Shown here one piece after another: positions 46,297 to 58,000 of a stretch of DNA of 64,000 bases; the first letter of the stretch is position 1, and every line of letters begins with the position of its first letter. The notes beneath the pieces were generated by a model. That model worked only from the letters and a program-made list of their open reading frames with translations. It was not told the origin of the DNA and ran no database searches. The stretch is from positions 39,035,599 to 39,099,598 of the forward strand of contig NC_087065.1 in the NCBI RefSeq assembly GCF_963678635.1, given 5' to 3'. The translations under genes were made by a program, and so were the position numbers. This DNA is from Symsagittifera roscoffensis. Its lineage: Eukaryota > Xenacoelomorpha > Acoela > Convolutidae.

Positions 46297-48348
46297 CCAG
46301 GACCAGAATTTAGGGAGGCGTTGGGGAGAGGGGTGTCTTGCAAAACTAATGATTGAATTTGTCCTCTTTTAGAATATTAGTTCCGTGGTATAAGTATGAT
46401 ATTTGGTTCTATAACGTATATAACATAACTGAGTTGAATTGCAATTTTCTAGTATAAGACATCTGTCTCATTCTTGTAGTAATTACAAGTTGGATTACAA
46501 GAATACTTTCAAAAAATTTTCATTTGAACTAAACAATTTCAAATGATAATAGTCAGTGGTGTGGTAACCAAGCTGACACACTTAGCCAGAAACAATCGAT
46601 AGACCGACAATGATTTATTCGAGCTGAACGTTCGTTTTCAGTTTACAAAAAGAACAGGTCTTGTCCAATTTTGAACCCTGAAGTTTTGCGTCTCTGGCGC
46701 GAACGTTACCTCAGCGCTAAATGTGCAGGACAATATGCAAAAATTGAAGCTGTTACAATCAAAGCAACCAAATAATTGGGTATACTATTAGACAAGTTGT
46801 CAAACAAACGTCTGTTCTGCTGTGACAAGCTTAAAACCTTGGACCTTCGTCATCGAAACATAGACCTTTGCCGTCCCAAGCGTGGACGTTACCTCTGCGT
46901 TACATATTTATGATAAGACATTGAACGATTGAACGTTATGCCACCAATTGATTCAGTAATTCTGATAGAAAACAGTGCGTAACCCTGAAAAAGAACAATA
47001 GTGACTCTCATTTTGAGAGGTAAGAACAATAGTGTTACAAATATAAGCTTGTTGCCAACTGATGTAGGCAACAAAAAGTTTAAAATGGTTTGAGAAGCTT
47101 CTTTATTACGATCTGATTAGTTTTTTTTTGGAATTTCCGACTCCTTAAAATACTTCTGAGTTCAATAACTGTATTAAGTAGCAATGGCTTTCTCCGTTCG
47201 CTTTATTAAAGCGCCATTACTGTTGCGTGGTGTTTGCTACTGGAGCATGATGTTAACTACGTACACCAGCACGACCAGATGGCGCAGCGGTGGAAGCGAG
47301 AGAAGAGAAATCGGATTCAAATACCTTTTTTTACCTTTTGCATTTTATAGATCTCTATTGCTCTTTTTGCTTGTTTGCGAAGTGCGACTTTGCCTCTGTC
47401 TCAATTTCTGTCTCAAATACCGAAAAAAGCCCGTTTATTATTGATCTGGATTTAATTGTCTTATTTGAGAAATCACCCCAAACTCGAAAAGATTGGTTTA
47501 AAATTTTTCACTCTTCAGACTGAGCTTGTGCTAAACTGAGGAGATGAGGAAAAACTGATCTCCTAAAAAATTTAACGGTTAATTTTCTTTATTTATCACT
47601 TTCCAATCCTTAATTTTTTTCCGAACTATCAAACAATAGGGGCAATATTTTTGCATTTTTGCGATACTTTGCACTGATCACAGTAGTGGAACATTCTGTC
47701 CTTCATCGAGAGCTAGCAGTTCTTTATGTTTTTGTTGGTTTACCGCAGTTTTTAAGGTTAACCGTAGCCAGAAAATTGTGCTGTTTTTATTGTTATACGA
47801 AAAACTAAGTGAAAGTATTACCAACTTTTTACACGTAAGACAACAAAGTAATTATAAGGAAACAAACTGCAATCCGGCATTTTCAGATCTAACGAGTATA
47901 TCAAAATATAAGCTGAGTTCTATAATGGAAAATCAGTCTTATTCTCAAATCAAACTGGGATGCAGTCTAAAGACGGAAGGAAAGCCAGTTTTTCTTTTTG
48001 CTTCTAGCGAATGAAAGCAAAAACATATCCAGAGACACCTTTTCCAGCATTGAACAAAAAATGCGACAAACTTATCAAACGGCAACTGGGCCGACAATAT
48101 TTAGTTATACGCTTGTTGCGCAAAAAAAAAATTGAGCTACAGAAGGTATTGAAAATTGGATGTTAAATTTATATGCCCCCAAAGCACATAATACGAAAAA
48201 AGCCATTAAACTGTTTTATCACACTTAGTTCGAAGTCTCCAGTGCTTCATTATTTTATATGCCTGATATTTTAGATAAAGACACAATCATAACCAAATTT
48301 ATCTGTTCAACTTTTATCCATTTGATACAATAAAAGAACGTATTTGAA
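46297..48348. other. 3' flank of gene 1 and intergenic sequence
   Basis: No gene is supported. Present here: a tRNA-like pair of boxes at 47280-47325 and a reverse copy of the GCGAAG-type hairpin motif at 47367-47400. A 78-codon open frame at 47778-48014 has no recognised domain. Confidence 0.5.
47279..47326 (+). other. possible degraded tRNA-like / SINE head
   Basis: ATGGCGCAGCGGTGGAAG fits the A-box consensus and GGATTCAAATACC, about 30 bp later, is close to a B box. No cloverleaf with paired acceptor ends could be drawn, so it is not called a tRNA gene. Confidence 0.3.
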
Positions 48349-49050
48349 CGGCAATCAATTGCCTATCGGGGGTCTAGGCTTTACAACGTATTGAAAACTA
48401 GAGGCTTACTCGAAGATGGGATAGAAAATGCAAAAATTACAAGTTTTTATCATAAATTTAAGAATGGATACCTGCTAGGTAACAACGAGCTGGCAACTTT
48501 AGTTTTCAGTTTTTAATTTTTGTGTAATTTCAGTACCTTGGTTAAATACTACAGGACAATCAACTATAGGTTGCGATTTATGTGAAAAAATATGACCCTC
48601 CAGAACCTTTTAGTTTAGGAGATATGGCCCTTTTTATGATTTTTTGAATTTTTTCTCAATAATTATTTTCCCGAAAACTTAGAAAATTTTCTTCATTTTT
48701 TTTGTTTTTGTTTTTTTGAAGCGACGTGTTCCCATGCCGGAGCATCAGCTGAACTGCTATAGGTAGCGCTATGAAGAACAATATGTTTTCAATTAGGTAA
48801 AAATCAAAATCACGTATTTTTTTGTTTTTTTTTTAATTTCTTCATTAAAAAAAAAAAAAAAAAAAACTTATTTTCTTTCTTTTGTTTGATGTTAAATTCA
48901 GTATGTGTGCTATATAAGGGCAACATTTATGTGGACCAATGGTCTCGTTAGTTGTCCATTCCGATGATAAATGCATTGATGAAATTACTTTTGTTTTGCT
49001 AATGACTATATTTATCAATCGGAAAAATAAATTCTTTCTTTCTTTCTTTT
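48349..49050 (+). mobile_element. non-LTR retrotransposon 3' end remnant
   Basis: The frame 48349-48516 encodes a segment with SIAYRGSRLYNVLKTRG, then IENAKITSFYHKFKNGYL and a stop. This matches the typical SYRG..LWN.LP...I.....SF...LK.YL tail of Jockey/CR1-type ORF2 proteins. About 500 bp of AT-rich sequence follows, ending in a CTTT microsatellite after AAAAATAAATT (49023-49050), as non-LTR elements often do. It is on the opposite strand to the fragment at 3828-4511. Confidence 0.55.
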
Positions 49051-49993
49051 AAAAATGATTTAGACAGGTATTTTTCGAAAAGTATTCATGGCACCAGAAT
49101 AGAAAAAATTAGCATGAACAAGCGTTAAAACTTTTACTAAAAACAACACAATTGATAACGAACGCGAAGCGGTGCCTCTCATAACTAACTATACACTGAA
49201 AATTATTATTTTCGCATGAACTGAAAAAAAAGTGACTGTGAAAAATCATTCAGAGAAATTTTTTTTAACCGATCCTCACATGCCATTTTGTTTCCCTTCA
49301 TTTGTTTTGTTAATTTTTTGTTTCCCTTCATTTTTTGTTTCCCTTCATTTTTTGTTTTGTTAATTTAACATTTTTTTGTTAAATAACTGCAGAAATAAAT
49401 TATTAGTCTTTCTTTTTTCTTTCGAAACTAAGAGGGCTACAACGAAATATCATTTTCGGATCAAAATCACGAATGGAATGCTTTAAAAATGATCCCATAG
49501 TTAAGCCTATGAAAGTTCTATGTATATAAAATCGCGCAAAAAAACTACCCCGGAATTCTACAGAAATACATATTTTCTCAGAACTTGATCAAAAGACATC
49601 ACGAATCACCTGAACAGACAACTGTTACTGCCTAGCTCAAACAACAGACCCATTTCAATTTACAGAGCTGACTTAAAAGATCGTTTGCAAAAATTTAAAT
49701 TCAACGTCCGAATAAATGACTTCACAAATTTGTGGTAGAAATCTTATATTTTAGCTACTTACAAATAGACATATGCACAAGTGATGAGTATTTTTTGATA
49801 AATCATAAGCCATACATGCCATTGAAAAGAATATTATCTAAAGAGTTCAAGTGTTAGAAACAGTTTTTTCTACAGGATAGAATTCTTCAACCCGTTCTCA
49901 TATTTACAGTCTATTTCAATTACTTTTTCTGTTGTTTTACAGATCGGCAAGAAGTTTGGACTTCTAATGATAATTTGAATTGATCTTCTATAT
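49051..49993. other. intergenic sequence, 3' flank of the four-repeat gene
   Basis: AT-rich. Apart from the minisatellite at 49285-49370 nothing was recognised, and no clear minus-strand polyadenylation signal was identified. Confidence 0.5.
49285..49370. repeat. short minisatellite, TTTGTTTCCCTTCATTTT units
   Basis: About three to four imperfect units of 18-30 bp with TTTGTTTCCCTTCATTT in common. Intergenic. Confidence 0.85.
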
Positions 49994-52900
49994 TTAGTAG
50001 GTCCTTTGATCCTGTTGAATCTCCTCTCGACTCATTTCGTCAATCAGTTGGGCGTAATACTCTTTCGAGGGAGTTCCGAATTTAGCCATGCTGTACAAAT
50101 TAGTCGGCCTATTCAATTCCTGAGGGTATAGATGTGACATGAATTTGAAATAGCTAGGCACACTTGACGCTGCATTCTTTGAGCATTGTAGTGTATAATA
50201 GAACAGCTCGTCTCTTCCGTGGTAGTGATCGTTGATCGGTTTCAGAGCAACCGACAAATCATCCAAGTCCTGAGATGTTCCGCCACAAGATGCCAGAATA
50301 GCGAAACAGAAAGCGATTCGCTGCTGAAATGTCGCACTTTGACCCGTTATGCATACAGTGCATAGAGCATCATTTGACCCTTTGCCCTCTAAAGCTACAG
50401 TTCCTCGGCCTACTAGTGGTATGTATCTGTATTCATTCAACGAAGAGTGAAAGGTTATTCGTCCCAAGTAGTTCACGCCGTCATTTTCAAACGCAACCAA
50501 ACTTACATTCACATCTAACTCTTCCGGCGGAATGTTCGCTAATCGGACTGAATAGGACACCTCCATGACCCTCACATTACCAAGCTTACTTTTGTTTCCG
50601 CTGGGTTCCGCGTATGGCTTGCCCTCCTCTCTGAATATGATATTGAACGTTTTTGAATTTCGGTCAATACTTATGCCCAACATCGACAGCCCCTCGCTTT
50701 GCTTCTTTCGGAAACTTGTGACTACATCATACATGGTGAAGCTTTGTCCGAGGAAGTTTTTGAAGAAGATCCCCATTCGTGGTCTCACCTTGATACTTTT
50801 TGGATTCAAGTGTTTAGAGATAGTCTCCAACAACCCCTCATTTCTCTTGCTCAGATCTATTTCTGCAACTTTCTTCACATCGGGTACGTTCGCTTTCGAT
50901 TCCTTGTCTTTAGTTTCTGAAAATGCATGATTTAGATCTGCATAATTTCTGAGTTTCGGTTCATTTTGCGACGGAGATGAGCTTGCTAATGATGATGACA
51001 CCAACTCGTTGTGTTTCCCTCCGCTATCAACTGTTGCTGTGATTTCCGACTTATACAGCTTCTGATCTCCGTAACCATCCACTTTAGGTTCCAGATCAAT
51101 TAACTCTACAGGGTTGACTCTAAAATGAACATGCTTATCCTCGCTGATTTTCCTTTGCGCAGATTTCTTTACCTCTAAATTATGCATCGCTCGGCCACCT
51201 CCAATTTCAGTAAACTTAAGCTGTTCCTGTTTTTCTTCACTATTATCATGATGATAGTCATGTTTTCCAGTGTCCAGCGCGTTCAGGTCTTCTTCTTGTT
51301 CTTCCGGGGTCAGTTTTCCCAACACTTTTTCCAGCGTTTTCTCGCCAATTTTACCCGATTCGCTCACAGATTTCATCAAACAATTCCATTCGGCCTCTGG
51401 TACATTCTCTTTTGTGAATTCAAAAAAACTTTTCCGATTCTTGGATGAAGTTGTTACGCAATACACGATGTAATCAAGGGAACCACCTCTGCCGTGAAAA
51501 CAATCGTTCACGTATTTCAGCATGTAATAAATTTGCCGAATTTTAGCTTCATCGAGTCCAACAGCAAATGCAGCTCCAAGAACAACAGCTGACCTATTCT
51601 GGAACCCTGCGCAACCGGGTCCAGTTGCTAAGCCAGCATGATTATCTCCTGAGTCCTTTCCTTCGAAAGCTACTGTTCCTCTGCCGACCAATGGGATACT
51701 TCGCTTATCTCCCTCTATGTTCACAACATTCAACATTCCAACGTAGTTAGCATGGTCTTCCAAGAAAGGTTTCAGCGAAACTTCCATCAATTTGTATTTC
51801 TTTCCTTGATTAGTTTCTGGAAGCGAGATTTCGATTGTCGCCGATGATCTAACGTTACAAACTGTCTGAGTTCTATTGCCAGACTGATCCGAATAAGGAT
51901 CTCCTGACTCACAAAAAGTGACTCTAAACATGCCGTTTTCAATCTTCACGTCAAAATTACTTATCTGATCCTCCAGGTTCCGGGCAGAACTGAAATTCTC
52001 GAAGACTTCGACCAACTTCTTGGTTCTACCCTCAGATGTGACAAGGTCTTTGCCCAGTCGCGCTCTATACGGGAAAAAAGTTAGTCCCAAGATACTTGCT
52101 AGGTCAGTTTGAGAAGAATTTCCACTTATGGGAGCACCAACACTGGCTTCGGAATTTTTCTGGTCTGTCTGCAGTTCCTCGACTGTCAAGTGCTGGGTCA
52201 CACTTGCGAAGTATACCTTGTCAGGGGATCCATGTTTAAGCAAGTGCGTCAAATTAGGCGACCAAGATTTTTGATCGTAAATGAACGAGAGAAACGAGGT
52301 GTATGAAGGCATAGACCTCTTTGAGTTTTTAAGGCACTCTACAGCGTAGCATATCATATCGGACTTGTTATGCAGCCCAAAATCAAGATTACATAACATC
52401 TCCCTCAGTTGATGCAGCTGGTCGTTACTTGCTCCAAAACATTTGACTATGGAAAGAGCTAAGGCACATCTGGTCACAAAGGACGAAGCTGCTCCGGAGT
52501 AAACCGGACCTAATTGAGAACTCAAAGTAGCTCCTGCAGGTTCAAGACTTACAGTACCTCGTCCAGGAAGAGGAACGAAGTGTTCCGAAGCTACGTTCAC
52601 AGCACCCCAGAAATTTACACCATCCGAAATGAACCCCTTCTGTTCTAAACTTATACCAAAAGGCAACTTCAGCTCGTGCTTGAAACTTAAAGCCAAACTC
52701 GCAGAACGAATGTTGTCAGCCGCTGGAGCTGTTCCAAAGTTTTGACTAGCGGCAGATTCATGAAAGACAATTTTCAATTCGCAGTCATTGAGTTCAATTC
52801 CCAGTTCATTCAAAGCTATAGCCTGTCGTTCAGCGTTTTGACTGTTAATAAGCTTCAATAACTCAGGTATAGAAACAACTTTTGCCGCGGTAGAGATGAA

Positions 52901-53872
52901 ATCATCACCTGGTCTTGCTTGAACATTGAAGCCTTGACTATCTTGTATGTTCCATTTATCTGGCTGTGGAAGTACAGTATGACTTCCTTTGCTGATCAAC
53001 ATTTGGACTCCGTCTTCCACAGAGAAAAGACGCTTGACCGACTGTGCACTTAGACTACTCATGTTAAGCGCTCGTTCTCTATCCTCTTGAAACTCAGATG
53101 GAGACAGTTTGAGCAACACTGAGTTGTAATAGATTTGAGGAAGACAGTTCTTTTCGGCTACGTGGGACAGAACAGGCGGTCGGTCACTTGAACTTGGGTA
53201 TGACTGCATCATAAACTCCGTGTATGAAATTCTGTCTCTAAATTGGGTCTGAGAGCAGTACAACGTATAGTCTAGAATTTCATCACGACCATGATAACAT
53301 TCGTTGATCTTGAACATCTCTTGGCCGATTTGCGACAGCCCTGCTGTTCCGACCCCGGCAGCAGCAGCTACGGCTAGAATGAAGGCACATCTGTTTTGGA
53401 ATGAAGCACAAGCTCCGCCAGTCACGAACCCAGCATGCGCATCGTTTAGTCTGCCCTCCAATGCAGCAGTTCCTCTCCCTGTTAATGGAATGAATCGTTT
53501 TTCACGGCTGGGAGTATTGACTGTTACGTACCCAAAGAAGTTCACACATTCTTCGACAAATGGTTCGAAAGCAACTACAATCGAAAGTGGATAGAGAGGT
53601 TCTAGTTGCAACGAAACATTGACAGTGAAGTTCTTGGATGTTTTATGTGGCTCCAATGCCTTTCTATCATGCGAAGGATCGGCATAAGCGAACCCTGACT
53701 CCTTAAAGCTTATGGTGAAGATAGTACCACTGATTCTAATTCCCAAGTCTCGTAGAGCCAGGTGTTGGTTTGCAGGATCTGAAAGCCTGTTTCCCACATT
53801 TTTTATTCCAATAGAGTCACCGAAAAGGTTCTCAAAACCGTTCGCTTCTCTTGGAGTTACCTGAATAGGCAT
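49994..53872 (-). CDS. Gene 2: four-repeat protein of unknown family, 1,292 aa
   Basis: A single open frame from ATG at 53872 to TAA at 49994-49996, the longest in the window. It contains four diverged copies of a domain of about 260 residues (approximately residues 13-268, 325-572, 595-865 and 1035-1292). Each copy has, in order: an F.E.G.PY..PSG stretch; a V.F.G.V.V strand-like block; the signature GRGTVALEGK (residues about 133, 438, 731 and 1156); an F.R.A..L.....G helix; CYHGRDELLDY..YC (HGR lost in copy 2, where it reads LHNKSD); and a closing L(S/T).EE.Q.D. Residues about 866-1030 form a charged, probably disordered linker between copies 3 and 4. No signal peptide or membrane segment was seen. 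Three bases before the ATG lies a strong acceptor (gtctttgttttag), so an upstream, perhaps untranslated, exon is likely. I do not recognise the family and give no function. Confidence 0.9.
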   Translation of the reverse strand: MPIQVTPREANGFENLFGDSIGIKNVGNRLSDPANQHLALRDLGIRISGTIFTISFKESGFAYADPSHDRKALEPHKTSKNFTVNVSLQLEPLYPLSIVVAFEPFVEECVNFFGYVTVNTPSREKRFIPLTGRGTAALEGRLNDAHAGFVTGGACASFQNRCAFILAVAAAAGVGTAGLSQIGQEMFKINECYHGRDEILDYTLYCSQTQFRDRISYTEFMMQSYPSSSDRPPVLSHVAEKNCLPQIYYNSVLLKLSPSEFQEDRERALNMSSLSAQSVKRLFSVEDGVQMLISKGSHTVLPQPDKWNIQDSQGFNVQARPGDDFISTAAKVVSIPELLKLINSQNAERQAIALNELGIELNDCELKIVFHESAASQNFGTAPAADNIRSASLALSFKHELKLPFGISLEQKGFISDGVNFWGAVNVASEHFVPLPGRGTVSLEPAGATLSSQLGPVYSGAASSFVTRCALALSIVKCFGASNDQLHQLREMLCNLDFGLHNKSDMICYAVECLKNSKRSMPSYTSFLSFIYDQKSWSPNLTHLLKHGSPDKVYFASVTQHLTVEELQTDQKNSEASVGAPISGNSSQTDLASILGLTFFPYRARLGKDLVTSEGRTKKLVEVFENFSSARNLEDQISNFDVKIENGMFRVTFCESGDPYSDQSGNRTQTVCNVRSSATIEISLPETNQGKKYKLMEVSLKPFLEDHANYVGMLNVVNIEGDKRSIPLVGRGTVAFEGKDSGDNHAGLATGPGCAGFQNRSAVVLGAAFAVGLDEAKIRQIYYMLKYVNDCFHGRGGSLDYIVYCVTTSSKNRKSFFEFTKENVPEAEWNCLMKSVSESGKIGEKTLEKVLGKLTPEEQEEDLNALDTGKHDYHHDNSEEKQEQLKFTEIGGGRAMHNLEVKKSAQRKISEDKHVHFRVNPVELIDLEPKVDGYGDQKLYKSEITATVDSGGKHNELVSSSLASSSPSQNEPKLRNYADLNHAFSETKDKESKANVPDVKKVAEIDLSKRNEGLLETISKHLNPKSIKVRPRMGIFFKNFLGQSFTMYDVVTSFRKKQSEGLSMLGISIDRNSKTFNIIFREEGKPYAEPSGNKSKLGNVRVMEVSYSVRLANIPPEELDVNVSLVAFENDGVNYLGRITFHSSLNEYRYIPLVGRGTVALEGKGSNDALCTVCITGQSATFQQRIAFCFAILASCGGTSQDLDDLSVALKPINDHYHGRDELFYYTLQCSKNAASSVPSYFKFMSHLYPQELNRPTNLYSMAKFGTPSKEYYAQLIDEMSREEIQQDQRTY

Positions 53873-53994
53873 CAATCTAAAACAAAGACTTTTTTATACG
53901 TAAAACTCACTTAAGATATAAAAGTAGTTTTCATTCACACTTTGTGAATTTGTGAAAACATTTTGATATTACTAAGTTGATCTTGGCTAGGATC

Positions 53995-54425
53995 AGGAGC
54001 GGACTTGGGGGGGGGGGGGGGGGGGGGGGAGGTGCAGGGTTTGTGAACTTCCCCCTTTCGGGGATTCGATCCCCTGCCGGCCCAAAGGGTCCCCCTTTGG
54101 TACTTTTCAAGAATTCCATTTTTGGCCGACCGAACCTAAAATTTTTCTAAGGGCGCCAAAAATATCGAGGGGGAACGCGCGCCAAAAAACCGCGGTTTTT
54201 TCAAGTCAAATTGTCAAAAAAAGTACCCAAAAACTACTTTTTTAACCGTTTTTTTTCTTCAAAAATTTGCCTTCGGTGCCAACAATTTTGTCCACTTAGG
54301 GTGTTTATAGTGTTCTGGGAGCGCTCGGAAAGTCAATTTGGCCGACTTAAAAAAATGTCGACAAAAGTTTTGAAAATCCGCCCCCCCCCCCGCGCCCTTG
54401 AGAAAATCCTATTCCGCCCTTGACT
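53995..54425 (+). mobile_element. G-tract family copy with a 26-27 bp poly-G run
   Basis: It starts with GGAGCGGACTT and a run of some 26 G with one later A (54007-54032), and ends with a C-rich run and CCTATTCCGCCCTTGAC (54404-54425). A tRNA T-arm-like GGGGATTCGATCCCC lies at 54058-54073; a similar GGGGTTCGAATCCC is in the reverse copy at 59163. It sits between the divergently transcribed genes 2 and 3, probably within the 5' intron of gene 2. Confidence 0.65.
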
Positions 54426-54690
54426 AGGCTAATAAACACTAGTTTTCCCAGATGAACACTTGTTTTGATTTCAGAATCTGAAACAGTTTAAACTGTACTG
54501 TCAAATGATCTATTTCCAATCTGGTGTTGTTTTGATGCAAAACATCAACAGAAGGTGATCCAAAACAAACATCTGTAATACAATATTTCCAACGTTACAT
54601 GAATGTTTGAGCTCAAGTAGTTGGAACCTGAACAATAATTAACAAAACGTTATCAAAGAAATTATAGCCAAAGCAGACGTTGTAACGAAA
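54426..54690. promoter_or_regulatory. candidate shared divergent promoter region
   Basis: 265 bp of non-repetitive sequence between the mobile element and the ATG of gene 3; gene 2 starts on the other side in the opposite direction. No TATA box is obvious. The call rests on the head-to-head layout only. Confidence 0.3.
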
Positions 54691-55005
54691 ATGGACGAAG
54701 AAAAGAAATCACCGACTTCAGCCAAACGAGAAGTAACAAAAAAAACCGTACGAGTAACTGTTATTGGAGACTCATCGTCTAATACCGTGGGGTTCCTCAG
54801 AAGCGTTCTGACAGGCGCTGGTTCAGCAGTTGCTGTCGAGGAGGCCTCATCTTTGAAGTTGACAACACAACGCATCATCAAAGACGTGTTTCTTAACTCC
54901 AATCAAGCCAAAAAGGGAGTGAAATCGATCGATAAGAAGTTGAAGAATGTGAAAGAGCAGCAAGTCAGACTCATCTTGACGGCCGAGACGGAAAAAAATA
55001 CAGAC
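54691..55005 (+). CDS. Gene 3 exon 1
   Basis: 105 codons from ATG to a strong GT donor (gtaagt). Contains the degenerate P-loop position and the strand leading to switch II. Between them, residues 45-90 are Lys/Ser-rich and replace switch I. Confidence 0.88.
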
Positions 55006-58000
55006 GTAAGTTCCAAAAACAATGGTATGCCAGGCAAACTTGCCCACGCATGCGTCAAATGCCAAAAACTATATCAAAAGTAGCTTGCTACGCTCAATAC
55101 CTAGGTTTTTCCGAAAAAAAAAACAACAAAGTTTAACTCTAAGCTTTGTGATGGTTTTGTAAGATTTTTGAAGCTATTTTCGCGCTGCCTGGTCTTAAAC
55201 TCAATTTCATGAATAAAACTAGCAGATTCAACAGAGAAAAAAAAATACATTCTATTTCAATTAATAACTAAACATGACACTATTTGGCCACTTGCGAAAC
55301 AGTTGACGCACTAATGACACCCTTGAAAGAAAAATAGGGATACATGATAGCATTCAAAACTACATTCCAAAACTGGGCAAAAGTAATGACTCGGAAAGTG
55401 TATAAAACCTCGGTTGACATAAGGTTAATATTATTGGTAGGGCAACTAAAAGGACGGAGTAAACCGAAAGGCGAAATTAGACTTCTTTTAAGTTAACCGT
55501 GACTTTTTTTAAATAAGGAACCGATGTAACAGCGATTGTAATGCGAAAAAAAACTGGGTTTTAGAAATCAAAACTAGCCCTAATTGTCCGCAAACACTCA
55601 ATAACAAACAGCAGCAACATAAAAGAAAATCAGCAACAAATCTTTCATTCGAAATTCAACAGTACAAAAACCTATTTGAAACTTACAACATCAGTTAAAA
55701 CTAGCAAGTAATGCACCTCCGGTGCTTCGAACTCAAAAAACGCCATATCTCGGAAACTAAAAGGAATTCAGCATTCATATTTGGAGGCGTGAGAAAATCC
55801 TGGCACCACCCAACTAAAGAATTGGGAATTTCAAATTTTCTGCTTCAGAGTATTCAACGTGAAAATTGCTTATACATAAAATATATGAGAAAACAGCTAA
55901 AGGAATGCATCCATAGCAATAGACGAAGGCATTCAACACTGCTTTTCATTTCAAAGAATGAACGATAAAAAGAACTAAACTCAAAAGATTTTTTAAACTA
56001 AAAAAACTCAAATCTCCAAAACTAATGGTATCAGATCTTCGTATTTTCAACTCCGAAACAAATATTAACTGATCAAAAGCATACAGATGGACATTCAAAA
56101 TTATTTTAAAAAAACTTATGAAACAATGTCAATTGCACAATCACCAAAACCGAAAACGAAATTCTTGTTTAACTTAGTTCTTTTTTTTTTTCAACTGCTT
56201 GTACATATATTATGTGCTGCCATTAATCCAGGGTAACAAATAATAAAATATCAATCTTTTTTGTTGATTCAATTCAAATTTAACACAAATTATATGGTTG
56301 AGAAACTCATCTTTAAAAGTTCTGTAGAACTAAGTAAAAACGGCGTATCTCAGAAAACAAGATGATTTCAGCAGTCAAATTTGAAAAGTATTGAAAAAAA
56401 GTCGTATTACTGAAACTAAAAAGAAATCACCAGTCACAAATGCAGAAAAATTTACAACCCCTGCGACTACCCTGGCAGCTCATAGATATAGGGTTGTGAA
56501 ATTCCAATTTTGTGAAATATATTATAGATCAATTTTTTGACAACTTTTTAAAAATCATTAGAAAAACGTCATATCTCGAAAACTAAAAAAATTTGAGCAA
56601 ATAAACTTAGAGGCAAGATTTGCAATGCCTGAGAGTACCAAGGCAATTCCCAACTACAGGGTTGAAATTTTCGGAAGTTTTTCAAATCTAGGTTTTATGA
56701 AATTTTCTGAAAAGGGCACAAAAAAAATTTGCGCACTCATAATTGGTGTCTAAGCTTGCAACCCCTGAAGGTACTATGGCAGCACTCAACTAGAGGGTTG
56801 GGAATTTCAAATTTCGTGATTATTCAAAATATGTTTTCTGAAACTTTTGACACAGGCAAAGCAGAGCTTCGCACCACTTGCGATGCAAAAATTGTAAGCC
56901 AAGAAAAAGTTATCAAAAAATCAGATTGCAAAATTGTTGCAAAAAACTTTTTCAAAAATTATATAAGCAACAAAATCAGCCAACCTCCAACTTACTTTTT
57001 AAACCTGCCTGCTATGCATCGGAGTATTCCGAAGACACGCAATCGAAACATTGGTAAACTGCACTGATGAAAGAACTAAAAACAACTTACTCTGATTTAC
57101 GCTTTAAATGAAAGACATAAAAACCGAACAATATTATTCAATTTTTCAGAAGCCTAGACAAATTCAATTAGAAAATGCGATCTAAAAGAAACTTCAAACG
57201 ATTCTTAAAAACAACACTAACGACAAAGATAAATTTCGCAAAAACTTTCGAGATTCCGTTCCAAAAAAAACAACTTATTTTTCAATAAAAAACTAGATCA
57301 GTAAAAACCGAAGGAAACAAAAAACAAGAATTAAAACTAGACATGGAAACTCAACTAGACTAGAATTAGGCACTGCTTACGGATTGTGAACAACTATGAC
57401 GCCAAAAAACGCCAATTTTTAATTACAAAAAAAAGATCCGATCAGACAAGAACACTAAGTTGACAGAAAAAACGGTTTACCAAAAATCAAACAAAAAAAC
57501 AAATATCAAAGGAAAAGATCAGCCAATGACCTTTTTTTAGAAAAGATTATCAATTCTGAACAATATTATCAAAAATTTTGATATTAAAATTTTCTGGTTT
57601 GATAGCACTTCAAGCTTGCTTGGTTCCTGTTTTTATCATTCCTAACACACTGAAACTACCCATAACTGGAGGAATAAAAAGGTAGCAAAGAGCAGCTCAA
57701 ATTGACTTGCACCCTTTACCTACACCAGAAAAAAAAACATGATAAAAACAGCTGACTGAACAAACAAAAGCACAAAACGTTAAAACCAAAGATAATGAGC
57801 AAACTGAATTCAGTAACGATAATATTTTTTTTCAATTTTCATAAATATTCACTTTTGTTAGGAAGGGTCTGGGAAAGTGATTTAGATTTGTCCGAAACAT
57901 TTTGTACGACTTCAAACATTCTTTTAAAAAACAACAAAAAAAAACTTAAAAAAATCATTCGGAAAATGGGCCGACGGAAATAATGTCGGCACTCAAGTGC

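Noticed and set aside
47279-47326. tRNA gene
   Set aside because: A- and B-box-like sequences are present, but no acceptor or anticodon stems pair up; kept only as a possible SINE head.
49940-49960. Good-looking plus-strand splice acceptor (tgttgttttacag)
   Set aside because: The sequence after it runs antisense into the end of the four-repeat gene and has no open plus-strand frame of note.
50565-50930. 121-codon plus-strand frame and other plus-strand frames within 50329-53594
   Set aside because: They are antisense to the four-repeat gene, whose repeated signatures prove the minus-strand reading.
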